The notes beneath the pieces are model-generated. The model ran no database searches and was not told the DNA's origin. It saw only the letters and a list, made by a program, of their open reading frames with translations. This document shows, piece by piece, positions 20,097 to 30,136 of a stretch of 64,000 nt of DNA; the first letter of the stretch is position 1, and each line of letters starts with the position of its first letter. The stretch comes from Branchipolynoe longqiensis (Eukaryota; Annelida; Polychaeta; Phyllodocida; Polynoidae), in assembly GCA_030323885.1 (NCBI GenBank), contig CM059187.1, forward strand, positions 122,107,593 through 122,171,592, given 5' to 3'. Position numbers and translations under genes: made by a program.

Positions 20097-21685
20097 TACC
20101 CCTGTCACACTACGACGTATGACTTTTGGTCATTACGTTGAGGTAGGTTGGGTTACGTTATGATGACGTCAGAATGATGTTAGACCGACGTCGAGATACA
20201 TCACGTTACGTCGTGTTACATCGGCGCGCGTCAAGGTTTTGAACACGTTCAAAACTTTCGACGTATCTTGACGTCGGGATGACGTTATGCTGATGTCATG
20301 CCGACGTTAGACGACAGTTAGAGGTTAGATCTACGGTGCGTTGTTTGGTTGTTTGGTTGGTTGTTTGGTTGTTGGTTGATTGTTTGTTGGTTGATTGTGG
20401 ATTGGTTGTTGGTTGGTTGTTGGTTGGTTGTGGATTGGTTGGTTGTTGGTTGTTTGGTTGTTTGGTTGGTTGTTTGGTTGTTGGTTGGTTGGTTGGTTGG
20501 TAGGTTGGTTGGTTGATGGGTTGGTTGGGATTGGTTGGTTGGTTGGTTGTGGATTGGTTGGTGGGTTGGTTGGTTGTGGATTGGTTGGTTGGTTGTGGAT
20601 TGGTTGGTTGGTTGGTTGTGGATTGGTTGGTTGGTTGGTTGTGGATTGGTTGGTTGTGGATTGGTTGGTTGTGGATTGGTTGTGGCTTGGTTGGTTGTGG
20701 GGTTGGTCGGTCGGTCGGTTGGTCGGTCGGTCGTTCGGTCGGTCGGTCGGTCGGTCTGTCGGTCGGTTGGTTTGTTGGCGGTTGGTTGGTTGGTTTGTTT
20801 GTTGATGGTTGGTTGGTTGATTGGTTTCTTGGTGGTTGGTTGGTTGGTTGGTTGGTTTGTTGATTGGTTGGTTGGTTTGTTGGTGGTTGGTTGGTTTCTT
20901 GGTGGTTGGTTGGTTGGTTTGTTGGTTTGTTGGTTGGTTGGTTTGTTGGTGGTTGGTTGGTTGGTTTGTTGGTGGTTGGTTGGTTGGTTGGTTTGTTGGT
21001 GGTTGGTTGGTTGGTTGGTTGGTTTGTTGGTTGGTTTGTTGGTTAATTTGTTGGTTGGTTGGTTGGTTTGTTGGTGGTTGGTTGGTTGGTTTGTTGGTGG
21101 TTGGTTGGTTGGTTGGTTTGTTGGTGGTTGGTTGGTTGGTTTGTTGGTTGGTTGGTTGGTTTGTTGGTTAGTTTGTTGGTTGGTTGGTTGGTTGGTTTGT
21201 TGGTGGTTGGTTGGTTGGTTTGTTGGTGCATTGGTTGGTTGGTTGGTTTGTTGGGTGGGTTGGTTTGTTGGTGGGTTGGTTGGTTGGTTGGTTGGTTGTT
21301 GGTTGGTTGTTGGTTGGTTGTGGATTGGTTGTTGGTTGGTTGGTTGTTGGTTGGTTGTTGGTTGGTTGTGGATTGCTTGTTGGTTGGTTGTTGGTTGGTT
21401 GTTGGTTGGTTGGTTGTGGATTGGTTGTTGGTTGGTTGGTTGTTGGTTGGTTGTTGGTTGGTTGTTGGTTGTTTGGTTGGTTGTTTGGTTGTTGGTTGAT
21501 TGTTGGTTGGCACATCCTCTCTCATTGCGACGACGCTTTACCGACGTTACGTTCTCGTCAACTATGCTGCATCAACGTCCACCTTATGCCGAAATTTGCA
21601 TACTATGCCGAGAAGTTCGACGTAATATAATTATTTTCACGTTGTGCCTATGCTGACGTCGTTACGTCGTAGTGTGACAGGGCCA
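20097..21685. mobile_element. Family A MITE nested in family B, containing GGTT satellite
   Basis: The left end TACCCCTGTCACACTACGAC pairs with the right end in reverse complement, TGGCCCTGTCACACTACGAC. The flanks are TAA on the left and TTA on the right, one mismatch if they are a target duplication. The arms (20097-20335 and 21512-21685) match 14324-14993, for example GCCGAAATTTGCATACTATG versus GCCCAAATTTGCATACTACG. Confidence 0.82.
20336..21511. repeat. GGTT/GGTC satellite, ~1.2 kb
   Basis: A nearly pure array of GGTTG, GGTTTGTT, GGTGGTTGG and TGGATTGG words, with a GGTC patch at 20704-20770. It is strand-asymmetric, with essentially no C runs on the plus strand. Long open frames (G/W/L/V on plus, N/Q/P/T on minus) are artefacts. 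Confidence 0.95.
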
Positions 21686-21847
21686 TTACTCAAAATGTAC
21701 CGATGTGTACCAACGCGCCGTTAACGCGTTCGTAACGCGCCGGTAACGCGTCCCGACGCGTGCCGACGTTTCGCCCAAAATGGCGACACGTCGGCACACG
21801 TCGACACGCGTTGGTGAGAAACGTCGTAATGTGGCAGCACCATTATA

Positions 21848-22173
21848 CAGTACAACCCCGTTAAACCAAGCTCGCTTAAACCAAACGATCGGTTAATCCA
21901 AACTTGTTTCGACGGCCCGGCAAAATACTACCATTTATCATATAAAAAAAGTTGGTTAAACCAAAGTCGATTAATCCAAAGTATCGGTTAATCCAAACAA
22001 AATTGTCGGCCCCAGGCCACTTCCGGTACAGTTAAACCAATCTTTAATGTGGTTTTAAGGTCATCTGAGACTTTTTTATATGATAAATGGTAGTATTTTG
22101 AAAGGTCGCCGAAGAAAGTTTAGATTAACCGATCGTTTGATTTAACCGAGGTTGGTTTAATGGGGTTAAACTG
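21848..22173. mobile_element. pogo/Tigger-like MITE
   Basis: The left end CAGTACAACCCCGTTAAACC pairs with the right end in reverse complement, CAGTTTAACCCCATTAAACC. TA lies on both sides. Internal CGGTTAATCCAAAC blocks repeat. Termini of this form (CAGT..AACCCCGTTAA) with a TA target fit the pogo/Tigger branch of Tc1/mariner. No transposase is present in its 326 bp. Confidence 0.82.
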
Positions 22174-22255
22174 TATATACATAAAAAACAATAATCATAG
22201 TGTCCACATACATTGTACATTCATAATGCACCCCCGTTTTTTCCAAAGCCAAGTC

Positions 22256-22343
22256 AAAGTCAAAGCTCAGTTAAACCACTGATCGGTTAATCCAAACAAA
22301 TTTCTAGGGTCCTTTCAAGTTTGGTTTAATGGGGTTATACTGT
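22256..22343. mobile_element. Fragment of a second pogo/Tigger-like MITE
   Basis: CAGTTAAACCACTGATCGG through GGTTTAATGGGGTTATACTG repeats the right-hand half of 21848-22173. Confidence 0.7.
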
Positions 22344-22345
22344 AA

Positions 22346-22490
22346 AACCTGAAGCTGAGAGACATTAAGACCGACTCATGGATGCAACTCTCACAGCAGA
22401 GAGCTAAATTGAGAGCGGCAGTCAAGTAATGAAAGCAGTCTTTGTCGCATCATGACCGACAGCATGATGATGATGATGATGACTGTAATA
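22346..22490 (+). repeat. SINE-like repeat S4 with ATG-triplet tail
   Basis: Contains AACCTGAAGCTGAGAGACAT, CAAGTAATGAAAGCAGTCTT and GACCGACAGC, then (ATG)n. A nearly identical copy is a clear insertion at 54656-54806. Partial copies lie at 25205-25270, 25785-25857 and 32728-32800 (inverted). Confidence 0.8.
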
Positions 22491-22499
22491 CGATGATTA

Positions 22500-22590
22500 A
22501 TTGGTTGGTTGTTGGAATTTTACCTCCTGGCAACATCTAAGGTCATATCAGGACGGGTATGACGATGAGTCTTTACTCATCGTGTAGACG
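22500..22590 (-). repeat. SINE family S2 tail fragment
   Basis: Carries the family block CTGGCAACATCTAAGGTCAT, then ATCAGGACGGGTA, next to a GGTTGGTTGTTGG stretch. Confidence 0.65.
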
Positions 22591-22914
22591 CAAATGTGCA
22601 TGTCTGCTAAATATAACATGTACAGTTTACTGGAGACGAATCCCTCATTACCAAATAATACTTTTTATCTGAGGTTATTAATTCATGGCTGCCAGTCAGA
22701 CTTGATGAAATAGCAGTCTCAAATGCAATACAATATGTGCTTACTCATTTAGTCACGATCACTTTCACTTACGGTGAAACTGGCTGATGCTTGGCTTGTT
22801 TTCGGCTTGATGCCTGACTATCTGGAGAGAAGATGCACTAACAATTCAACTCTTCTTTTGACATATTAATCATTATAGGGCGAAATCTATCTCATACATT
22901 TCCTAATATCAGAA
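22591..22914. other. Unassigned non-coding stretch
   Basis: No gene, repeat or RNA feature recognised. Confidence 0.4.
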
Positions 22915-23010
22915 GAATCGCTTGGGGGTTGAACCGACGACCTTCCATATAGGGAGTGAACACCCTACCCGTTGCACCATGCCCTAGTCCATGATCATCA
23001 GCGAGAAAAG
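22915..23010 (-). repeat. tRNA-derived SINE head (family S5)
   Basis: On the minus strand: A box GGTGCAACGGGTAGGG and B box GGTTCAACCCCC. It matches 4488-4580 over about 90 bp. Confidence 0.7.
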
Positions 23011-23483
23011 CTGGTAGAAGTTCAGTTGAATGCTTGAAATGAACATAGTGACATGTCCTGGTTAGAGGCGATGAAATTGATAATGAAACCCACATCCATC
23101 AATTGATGTTTTGGATGGATGGCGACTTTTCCGGATTGCTAAAGATCTGGTTGCCTGAGATTAAAAGGTATTCTTTACACGACTACTTGCTATACCTTAG
23201 CAATATATTCATGTTTTAGAAATATCTACTACATTGCAGTTAGAACTACCATGAATACCCCTGGGATACTCGGTGTAATGGCCCTGGCTTTGGATAACCC
23301 ATTCTGTGACGTCATAGCATGAAGAGATATTTGGAATTATATAGGGTATGAGAAAACATAGGCAAAGAGCTTCATATTTCCTCTTAGGTAAAGTAGACAT
23401 TGCAATACTCTCGTTGGGAAACTCTATTACAGTGAACTGCTTCTTTAAAACCGTCCTCTATTATTAGTTACCCATTAGAGGGG

Positions 23484-24290
23484 AGCGTGATGTAGCTCAG
23501 GCAGTAGCGAGTCCACCAGGGCATAATCGATTAATCAACTCGGGACACCCGAGCCACTTTTTGGCGGATGCGCACATCCTACAGACTTGGGTCAAATAAT
23601 CAAATACGCTTCTCCACGCTCGGAGTGGGAAATGGTGGCTTAATCCAAAACTTTTTGTTGTTTAATAACCGATAAAACTACATCAAAATAGGATTTAAAG
23701 TATTTTATGCTAGCATAGTTTAGTTATATTTCCATTTCATTAATCTAGGTTATTAAAAAATCAAAACATGTAAGACTGGTAGCTGTTATCCTGCAGACGG
23801 AACCAGCGCAAATGTGACGGCATCGCTCATAGCCAACCCCAACCAATAGGTGTGTTACTGGGGTCGGATCGTTTTGCACACGGCACGTGTTTTTGTCGAC
23901 TCTACTCGTGGTGTTCGATTTGAAATTCTGACAACTTGGGTGACCGGAGTCGTGTGGGTCATGTTAATCGATTACGGCGCTTGTGAAGGTTTGGGTCATC
24001 CCATCTAATCCTGCTGGGTGCACCCATTTATAGTCTGGGTTATTTTCCGTTCCAACCAGTGGTCCACAACTGGTTCATCAAAGGTTGTGGCATGTACTGT
24101 CCTGTCTGTGGGAAAGAGCATATAAAAGATCCCTTGCTGCTTATCGGACAGAGTAGCCTATGTGGTGGCAGCGGGTTTCCCCCATGAAGAAAAATGCCAG
24201 AATGACCATATGGTTGATGTCCAATAGGCGATAATAAAAATCAATGCGCTCTAGAGGCGTTGTTAGATAAGACTAACTTTTTAGTTACCC
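23484..24290 (+). repeat. SINE family S3 head piece and S3 body copy
   Basis: 23484-23520 has the tRNA-like head GGGAGCGTGATGTAGCTCAG, then joins unrelated sequence. From 23985 the body resumes: GAAGGTTTGGGTCATCC, TCCAACCAGTGGTCCACAAC, GCATATAAAAGATCCCTTGC, AATCAATGCGCTCTAG. Either two truncated copies or one copy split by older insertions. Confidence 0.65.
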
Positions 24291-24649
24291 ATTAGTCTAA
24301 GCATGTATTAGTTCTATTAGGATAGAGAAGACTTATCCTGCCATGTCAGTATCTCCTGCCCTATGCCATTTCAACAGCTGGAAATGGTCATTAGTGCTTA
24401 ATTATGCTAATAGTTACAATTTGACCACATTGCTCCTCAGTATAAATTAGGCCTTAAATCACTACCATAAAATAGGTTGATTCAAGTTCTACAAACCACG
24501 TGCTCGTGATAATTGTGAATAAGGAAAGTAGAATTCATCATGTTAATTGCTCTTTGAGTGGGTCTGGATTAACAAATGTTGATTGTATGCATCGAACAGG
24601 TGGACATAGTCAACGTGATATGCACTAGTTACATATGATACAAATAGTA
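24291..24649. other. Unassigned non-coding stretch
   Basis: No gene or repeat recognised. Confidence 0.4.
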
Positions 24650-24880
24650 GGAGCGGTAGAGTGTCCACCTTTGAAGGTGTGGGTCATCTGATCGATCCTG
24701 CTCAGTGGACCCATTTGCAGTTTGGGCTATTTTCCGTTCCAACCAGAGATCCACAACTAGGAGCCTCTGTGGCGGCACAAGATTCCCTCCAAAGAAATAT
24801 GTCAGAATGACCATATGTTTGACGTCCAATAGCCGATGATATGAAAATCAATGTGCTCGTTAAATAAAAACAAGCTTTTC
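24650..24880 (+). repeat. SINE family S3 copy, internally deleted
   Basis: Contains GGAGCGGTAGAGTGTCCACC, the GTGGACCCATTTGCAGTTTG block and the end ATCAATGTGCTCGTTAAATA with an A-rich tail. The 'CATATAAAAGATCC' block is missing. Confidence 0.7.
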
Positions 24881-24989
24881 TTTTTTTGTGATGCAAATAA
24901 CTCTGGCAACTCCAATGTGTTCAGGTATAATACACACGGATGAGGTAGATAGTACATTGGCTTGCATTGAAATGGATACTCTAGGTTAC

Positions 24990-25272
24990 CAGCATTAGGG
25001 GCGGTGATGAATGGAACTCCCAACATCTCCCGACCAGCGGCTGCAAGGACAAATAGTTTGCGCCTGTCTTGATGTGCTCTTGCCAGTGTGAGACCTCTAT
25101 TTGCTCCCCGAGAGAGTGTTGCTAGTAACTTCCAAAAGCCAGCAGCACTTCAACACTTTGCAAGCAGCTTTTATGAAGTGCACAACCACACAAAATAGCA
25201 GCACTTAAGAAATAGAAGCAGACTTTGTCACATTGCGACTGACAGCATGATGATGATGATGCTGATGAGGTT
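24990..25272 (+). repeat. ~270 bp repeat ending in the S4 tail
   Basis: Runs from ATGAATGGAACTCCCAAC through CCCCGAGAGAGTGTTGCTAG to GCGACTGACAGC(ATG)n. An inverted copy is at 32728-32990. Confidence 0.7.
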
Positions 25273-25690
25273 TCCTAACTGTTTTCTTGCCAAACAATGC
25301 TGCCACCTGGTAGCAAATCTGTCATAGATGACGTTCATAATGAATGTAGTAAATTAGCATTCTGTTGTGATCCACCATCTGTCTATCTTCTTGTTAGCAC
25401 TAATTGACAGTTACAAATTAATCCGATATTATAAAATGATATGCACCAAACATCACCAACCAGTTTCTTACTTCGAGTGAGGGAGTAGACTCACCGCCTG
25501 ATGGGGGCGCCACTAGCAGGGTAAAGTAATCAGGGAGTGGAAATAACAGATTGGTCAGGATTTCCCTGAATTTATACTTGCATAATTTCTATGTATCACA
25601 TCCACTTATTTTGTTGCGGCTACAGGAACAGGCAGTAGAGCGACAGTAAGTAGTGACGAAAGGAAGTGAACGGCGGCACCACCAGTCCCG
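25273..25690. other. Unassigned non-coding stretch
   Basis: No gene or recognised repeat. Confidence 0.4.
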
Positions 25691-25696
25691 AAGTGG

Positions 25697-25857
25697 CTTT
25701 GTTTGTTTGTTTGTTTGGCTTTTACGTCCTAGCAACATCTACGGTCATATGAGGACCGTGACCAAACAGGTCCAACTTGGCTAAATGGAGAGCGACAGTC
25801 AAGTAATGAAAACAGTCTTTGTCGCATCGCGACCGACAGCATGATGATGATGATGAC
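25697..25857. repeat. S2 tail joined to S4 tail
   Basis: The GTTTGTTTGTTTGG / CTAGCAACATCTACGGTCAT tail of family S2 joins GGAGAGCGACAGTCAAGTAA...GACCGACAGC(ATG)n of S4. This is a composite of two repeat ends. Confidence 0.65.
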
Positions 25858-26334
25858 CAACTTGTGTACTTAACTTCTCCCACCCACCCACCCCTCTATG
25901 ACCAACAGTAAATGAATACGCCACTTCCGAGATACCAACGTGAAGTGTCTATCCAGCCCAAGGCAGGCAATGCTGGGGTGCGGATGAAGCACACACGCTA
26001 CAGCATTGTTCACTATTACACATACATACAGGAAGTGGTAGTTTACCGAATGTACAATAATTGTTAGCCCAATTCAACTAGAAACATTGACTCCACGATA
26101 ATCCTATCGAGTTTGGTCATCAAGGGACCACTGTCCATGAGTTCAAAGTTAGCTTCAACCTTAGTGTGAGCATAGTGATGAATGGTACCTTCACCCTATT
26201 TCCGGGCGCTAAGCACGCCAGGTCGCAGCTTCAGTTCCTTGGGGGACCATGATGCACTAATTGAGTAGAGAGTTGAGTGCGGTAGGGCCGTCTCGAGAAC
26301 GTGGTATTAGTTAGTTAGTGATGATGTTCCCTGC

Positions 26335-26624
26335 TCTCTTTTTCTCTCCTTGTCTCTCTTTGTCTCTCTTTGTCTCTCTTTGTCTCTCTTTCTATCTCTT
26401 TTTCCCTATCTCATTCTCTCGCTTTCTCTCTCTTTCTATCTCTTTCTCTCTCTTTCTCTCCTTCTTTCTCTTTCTTTCATTCTCTCTCTTTTTCTCTCTT
26501 TTTCTCTCTTTCTCTCTCTTTCTATCTCTTTCTCTCTCTTTCTCTCTCTCATTCTCTCTCTTTCTCTCCTTCTTTCTCTTTCTTTCATTCTCTCTCTTTT
26601 TCTCGCTTTCTCTCTCTTTCTCTC

Positions 26625-26659
<35 letters not shown>

Positions 26660-26782
26660 CTCCTTGTTTCTCTTTCTCTCATTATCTCTCATTCTCTCTC
26701 TTTCTCTCCCTTTCTCTCTCGTTCTCTCTTTCTCTATCTCATTCTCTCTCTTTCTCTCTCTCATTCTCTCTCTCATTCTCTC

Positions 26783-26817
<35 letters not shown>

Positions 26818-26966
26818 ATCTCTATCTCTTTCTCTCCTTCTTTCTCTTTCTCTCATTCCCTCTCTTTCTCTCTCTTCTCTCTCATTCTCTCTCTTTCTCT
26901 CTCTTTCTCTCTCTTTCTCTCTCTTTCTCTCTCTTTCTCTGTCTTTCTCTCTATTTCTCTCTCTCA
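26335..26966. repeat. Polypyrimidine (TCTCTCTTTC)n tract, ~630 bp
   Basis: Almost pure C/T on the plus strand in TCTCTCTTTC-type units. Open frames (Ser/Leu/Phe, or Arg/Glu/Lys on the minus strand) are artefacts. It could form triplex (H-) DNA. Confidence 0.95.
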
Positions 26967-27499
26967 CATACCAGGCCCTCGTCACGACAGCTGTGCTCCG
27001 ACCTGATGTGACCTCATCGATTACTGAGCTCTGGTCTATATGTGGATCTGTCCGTTGCCTTGTAGCTTGGCCTCAAACCAGACACCTAGTAATTTGGGCA
27101 ATACTGACTCATATACTTTAATATCCGTATACTTTCTAGTCACTAAGCCAACACCAGAATGTCTATGACACCAACTTATTTTCCTCAACACGGATATTCA
27201 GAGTTCCGCTGGTTCCTTAGTAGGGACCTACCGTATGGGGTCACACCTTCAGCTTATAGGGCAGAATTTGGGGGTTGGTGGCTGCCCTTCACTATAGAAA
27301 CTATACTTATTATCGCATATCAGCCGTGTTGAGTCACGTGACCAAACAGGTTCATCATGGATTTTCACCTGTCACTCTATACATCTCCAAAGAGGGACCT
27401 GCTTTATGTAGCTGGCTATGTATGTAGCTGGTAACAGGAAATAATTACCTGCCAGCCGGTACCAGCAGCGGCAGGAACCAGCAAAGGCAGGGAAAGCCA
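26967..27499. other. Unassigned non-coding stretch
   Basis: No gene. GGTCACACCTTCAGCTTATA (about 27239) resembles GGTCACAGCTTCAGTTTATA near 1135, and GGTCGCAGCTTCAGTTCC near 26222, so scattered copies of an old repeat may be present. Confidence 0.4.
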
Positions 27500-28551
27500 G
27501 GGCCCATATGCGTGCAGCGGTGTTAGCGAGCCAAACCGCGTTTAGGGCGGGATTTCTGGTTTAGCGCCGAAAAGTTGGTATGCATGGAGCAGTGTTAGGC
27601 CTAACACTGCGCGTTTAAACTAGCAAATTCTAACTCTGCTCATAGCAGGTTTACAGCGGTGTTAGTGTTAGGTTAGTGTCAGGATGAAGCCCAAATCTAA
27701 TCAATGCTATCATATTTAACAGAATTAAATATGCAATAAGTGAAATTTAATCAAATTAACCCTAAAAAGGAAGCGATATTAACGCTAACGCCGCATTGGC
27801 CGTGATATTAATATTGTCAAATCGACGAATGCAAGCAACCCCTGCTTCGACATCGATATCCATACTGTCGCATATCAACAAAACACACATCACCGCCGCC
27901 GCCGCCACCGCCGCCGCCGCCGCTGCCGCCGAATCAGCGGCTATATATTAGGCCCAAATCTATTAAATGCTGTCATATTTAACAGAATTACATACGCAAT
28001 AAGTGAAATTTTATCAATTTAACCCTAAATTTGCATTGTTGGTGATATTAATATTGTCGAATCGACGAATGTAAAGTAAACAAAACGCCGCCGCCGCTCG
28101 GCGGCTATATATTAGGCCCAAATCTATTCAACGCTATCATATTTAACAGAATTACATACTCAATAAGTGAAATTTGATCAAATTAATCCTAAAAAGGAAC
28201 CATTATTAACGCTCCCGCCGCATTGGTGGCGTTATTCATATTGTCAAATCGACGAATGTAAAGTAAACAAATCGCCACCGCCGCCTCAGTAACAAGTGCG
28301 AGAAGGCAATATATTAGGCCCAAGCAGTAGAGAAGGCAATATATTAGGCCCAAGCAGGTGCTTGCCGGCAACAGGCTCAGAGAAATTTCCATAATGAATC
28401 AATTAATTCACATATAGCTAACACTCACCGTTTAGGCGCCCATGCATAGGGCTTGACATAGTTCTTGCCGCCGCCGATAAACGGTGATAGCTACCCGGTG
28501 TTAGAGGCTTAACACCACATGCCGCTAACACTGCTCCATGCATACGGGCCC
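27500..28551. mobile_element. TIR element of ~1.05 kb with internal triplicated block
   Basis: The left end GGGCCCATATGCGTGCAGCG and the right end in reverse complement, GGGCCCGTATGCATGGAGCA, match over about 28 bp and then diverge. Target duplication is unclear (flanks CCAGG and CCAAG if the palindromic GGGCCC is shared). No transposase ORF. Superfamily not assigned. Confidence 0.7.
27688..28270. repeat. Triplicated block with (GCC)n inside the TIR element
   Basis: GCCCAAATCTA....ATGCTRTCATATTTAACAGA starts near 27689, 27953 and 28117, each followed by AATAAGTGAAATTTxATCA and an ATTGTCxAATCGACGAATG block. Units differ mainly in the length of a GCC-triplet microsatellite (longest at 27893-27930). 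Confidence 0.8.
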
Positions 28552-28602
28552 AAGTCAATAAACTAGTCCATACTCAGAACTCGTCCTGTGCACTTGGTCT
28601 TA

Positions 28603-29120
28603 TGGCCCTGTCACATTATGATGCTTCTTGCCGGCATGCCACCAACGCGCAAAATCACTTTTAATCGTTGAGATACGTCAAACTTTTCGGAGTCAGCGCA
28701 ATGTATTGGTAGCGTGTTTTTGCGCACCATCCGGATATGACCTTAGATGTAGCTAGGACATAAAACAACAACAAAGAAACAAAGTAACAGTTTGGCGCAA
28801 CGTGTTGGAATGACCCGCACATGCGCGCGGCATGTGCCTATCGTTCGCATAACGTTATTCCAGCGCATCTAAAGTATCTCGACGGGCCCCTAACGTCGCC
28901 ATAATGTTAGCACCCACACATTGTCACACGTCCAAAGTTTTGCGCAAGCACAAAACTTCGCCGATTCCCTGACGCGCGCTGCTAACCGTCGCCGTCCATC
29001 AACGAATACCAACACGTGCCTAATGCGCGCGTAATGTTTCCTGACGTTTCCCGACGTTGCGCCAAAAAATTACAAACGTCGAAGCGCATTGGCGAGAAGC
29101 GTCGTAATGTGACAACACCA
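28603..29120. mobile_element. Harbinger-like MITE, family B
   Basis: The left end TGGCCCTGTCACATTATGAT pairs with the right end in reverse complement, TGGTGTTGTCACATTACGAC. TTA lies on both sides (28600-28602, 29121-29123). The body aligns with 3233-3778. It includes a TGACCTTAGATGTAGCTAGG block that matches the tail of SINE family S2. Confidence 0.88.
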
Positions 29121-29123
29121 TTA

Positions 29124-29925
29124 GGCTAACAACTTTACAGGACCTAATCAATGTATTAGATTACATCTGGAAAAATCATGGAAAGCACTATCCAGCAAAG
29201 ATATTTCTTTTTCTGTTTATCTGTTTAACCTATTACAATATACACTCTGTAAAAAATACAAATAAAATAATCCCCATTTCTTTACTTTCTTGCCATCTCC
29301 AAAGTTACGCTTATAAAATAAGTTACTTTGAACTAATGCAAGGTCAATAATGATGTCCCATCTAATATATTTATTTATAACGAATTATGGAGGGCGCTCA
29401 AAACCGTTAGATTATTAAATATAAAAACAGATATTTAAATAAAATATCATGCGAAGTGTCAATATTTCAGACTACCTCAACCCGACCATTGATGAAACAC
29501 CAAGTTACAAGGTTGGGGGGTATGTGGAGGAAGTACGGAGTCATATGTTATTCAGGCCCTGGTTATTCAGGCCCTTGAACGACTACTGCAGTAATTACTA
29601 GCAAAGCTCTGGGCTCCTGCCCCCCGCATCCTCGCTTGCTCTCCTGTGGGTTTTCCCCCCCTACCACCCACCCCAATGGGCCCCCCTCCCCTGCCACCAC
29701 CCTTAACCATCATGAACAAACCATCAACAGACCGAACATCTTACACAACTATCAATCTGTTTAAACACATTGAACATTATATAAGACAGACAACATGTCT
29801 TGTTAACTATAAACTTTTCTTGTTTTATAAGAGAAAACATGTAACCCACAACAATTGTTTGAGTTGCCCTGGGTATATATCTTCTACTCGGTGCTGCTCC
29901 CCATTTTTGAATGAACCACAGTGAC
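29124..29925. other. Unassigned AT-rich stretch
   Basis: No gene supported; a C-rich patch lies at 29650-29705. Confidence 0.4.
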
Positions 29926-29929
29926 TGGT

Positions 29930-30115
29930 GCTGTACATTATACAGCAGGAGCCACTCCCTTAATTCTACAGGATCGGTGCTGTGACTAATACAGCATGGA
30001 CCAAACTTAGATTGCTTAGAATGTCAATTCCAATAGTAAGATGGCCGGAAGACCAGTGCTTCGGTGCTGACAAATGTCATATTCAGATGAATAAATACTT
30101 TAACAAAAGAAAATA
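29930..30115 (+). repeat. LINE 3' end fragment
   Basis: AGATGGCCGGAAGACCAGTG, then GGTGCTGACAAA and ATGAATAAAT resemble the 3' end of the LINE at 52540-55640 (GGCTGGAAGACCAGTACCAT, GGCGCTGACAAAAG, ATGAATAAAC). A 5'-truncated relative is likely. Confidence 0.65.
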
Positions 30116-30136
30116 TATATAATGTGACTTCTTTAA

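Larger units (their letters stand above)
16335..21842. mobile_element. Family B MITE expanded to 5.5 kb by satellites and a nested MITE
   Basis: The left end TGGGGCTGTCACATTACGAC and the right end in reverse complement, TGGTGCTGCCACATTACGAC, match family B. TTA lies on both sides (16332-16334, 21843-21845). Family B sequence is visible only at 16335-16500, 19920-20093 and 21689-21842. The middle is filled by a ~3.4 kb GT/CT-AC/AG array and by a complete family A MITE (20097-21685). Normal copies in this window are 518-546 bp, so this copy is about ten times family length. Confidence 0.82.

Noticed and set aside
16302..20108. Open frames up to 610 codons in several phases on both strands, rich in Cys/Val/Ser/Leu or Thr/His/Arg/Asp
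   Set aside because: They lie wholly within the GTCTCTGTGTGT/ACACAGAGACAC satellite. Stop codons are rare in this composition, and all phases are open at once.
20395..21656. A 373-codon Gly/Trp/Leu/Val frame that looks like a membrane protein, with an Asn/Gln/Pro/Thr frame opposite
   Set aside because: Encoded entirely by the GGTT satellite; no non-repetitive domain and no start context.
26318..27121. Ser/Leu/Phe-rich 267-codon frame
   Set aside because: Product of the TCTCTCTTTC tract; overlapping phases are equally open.
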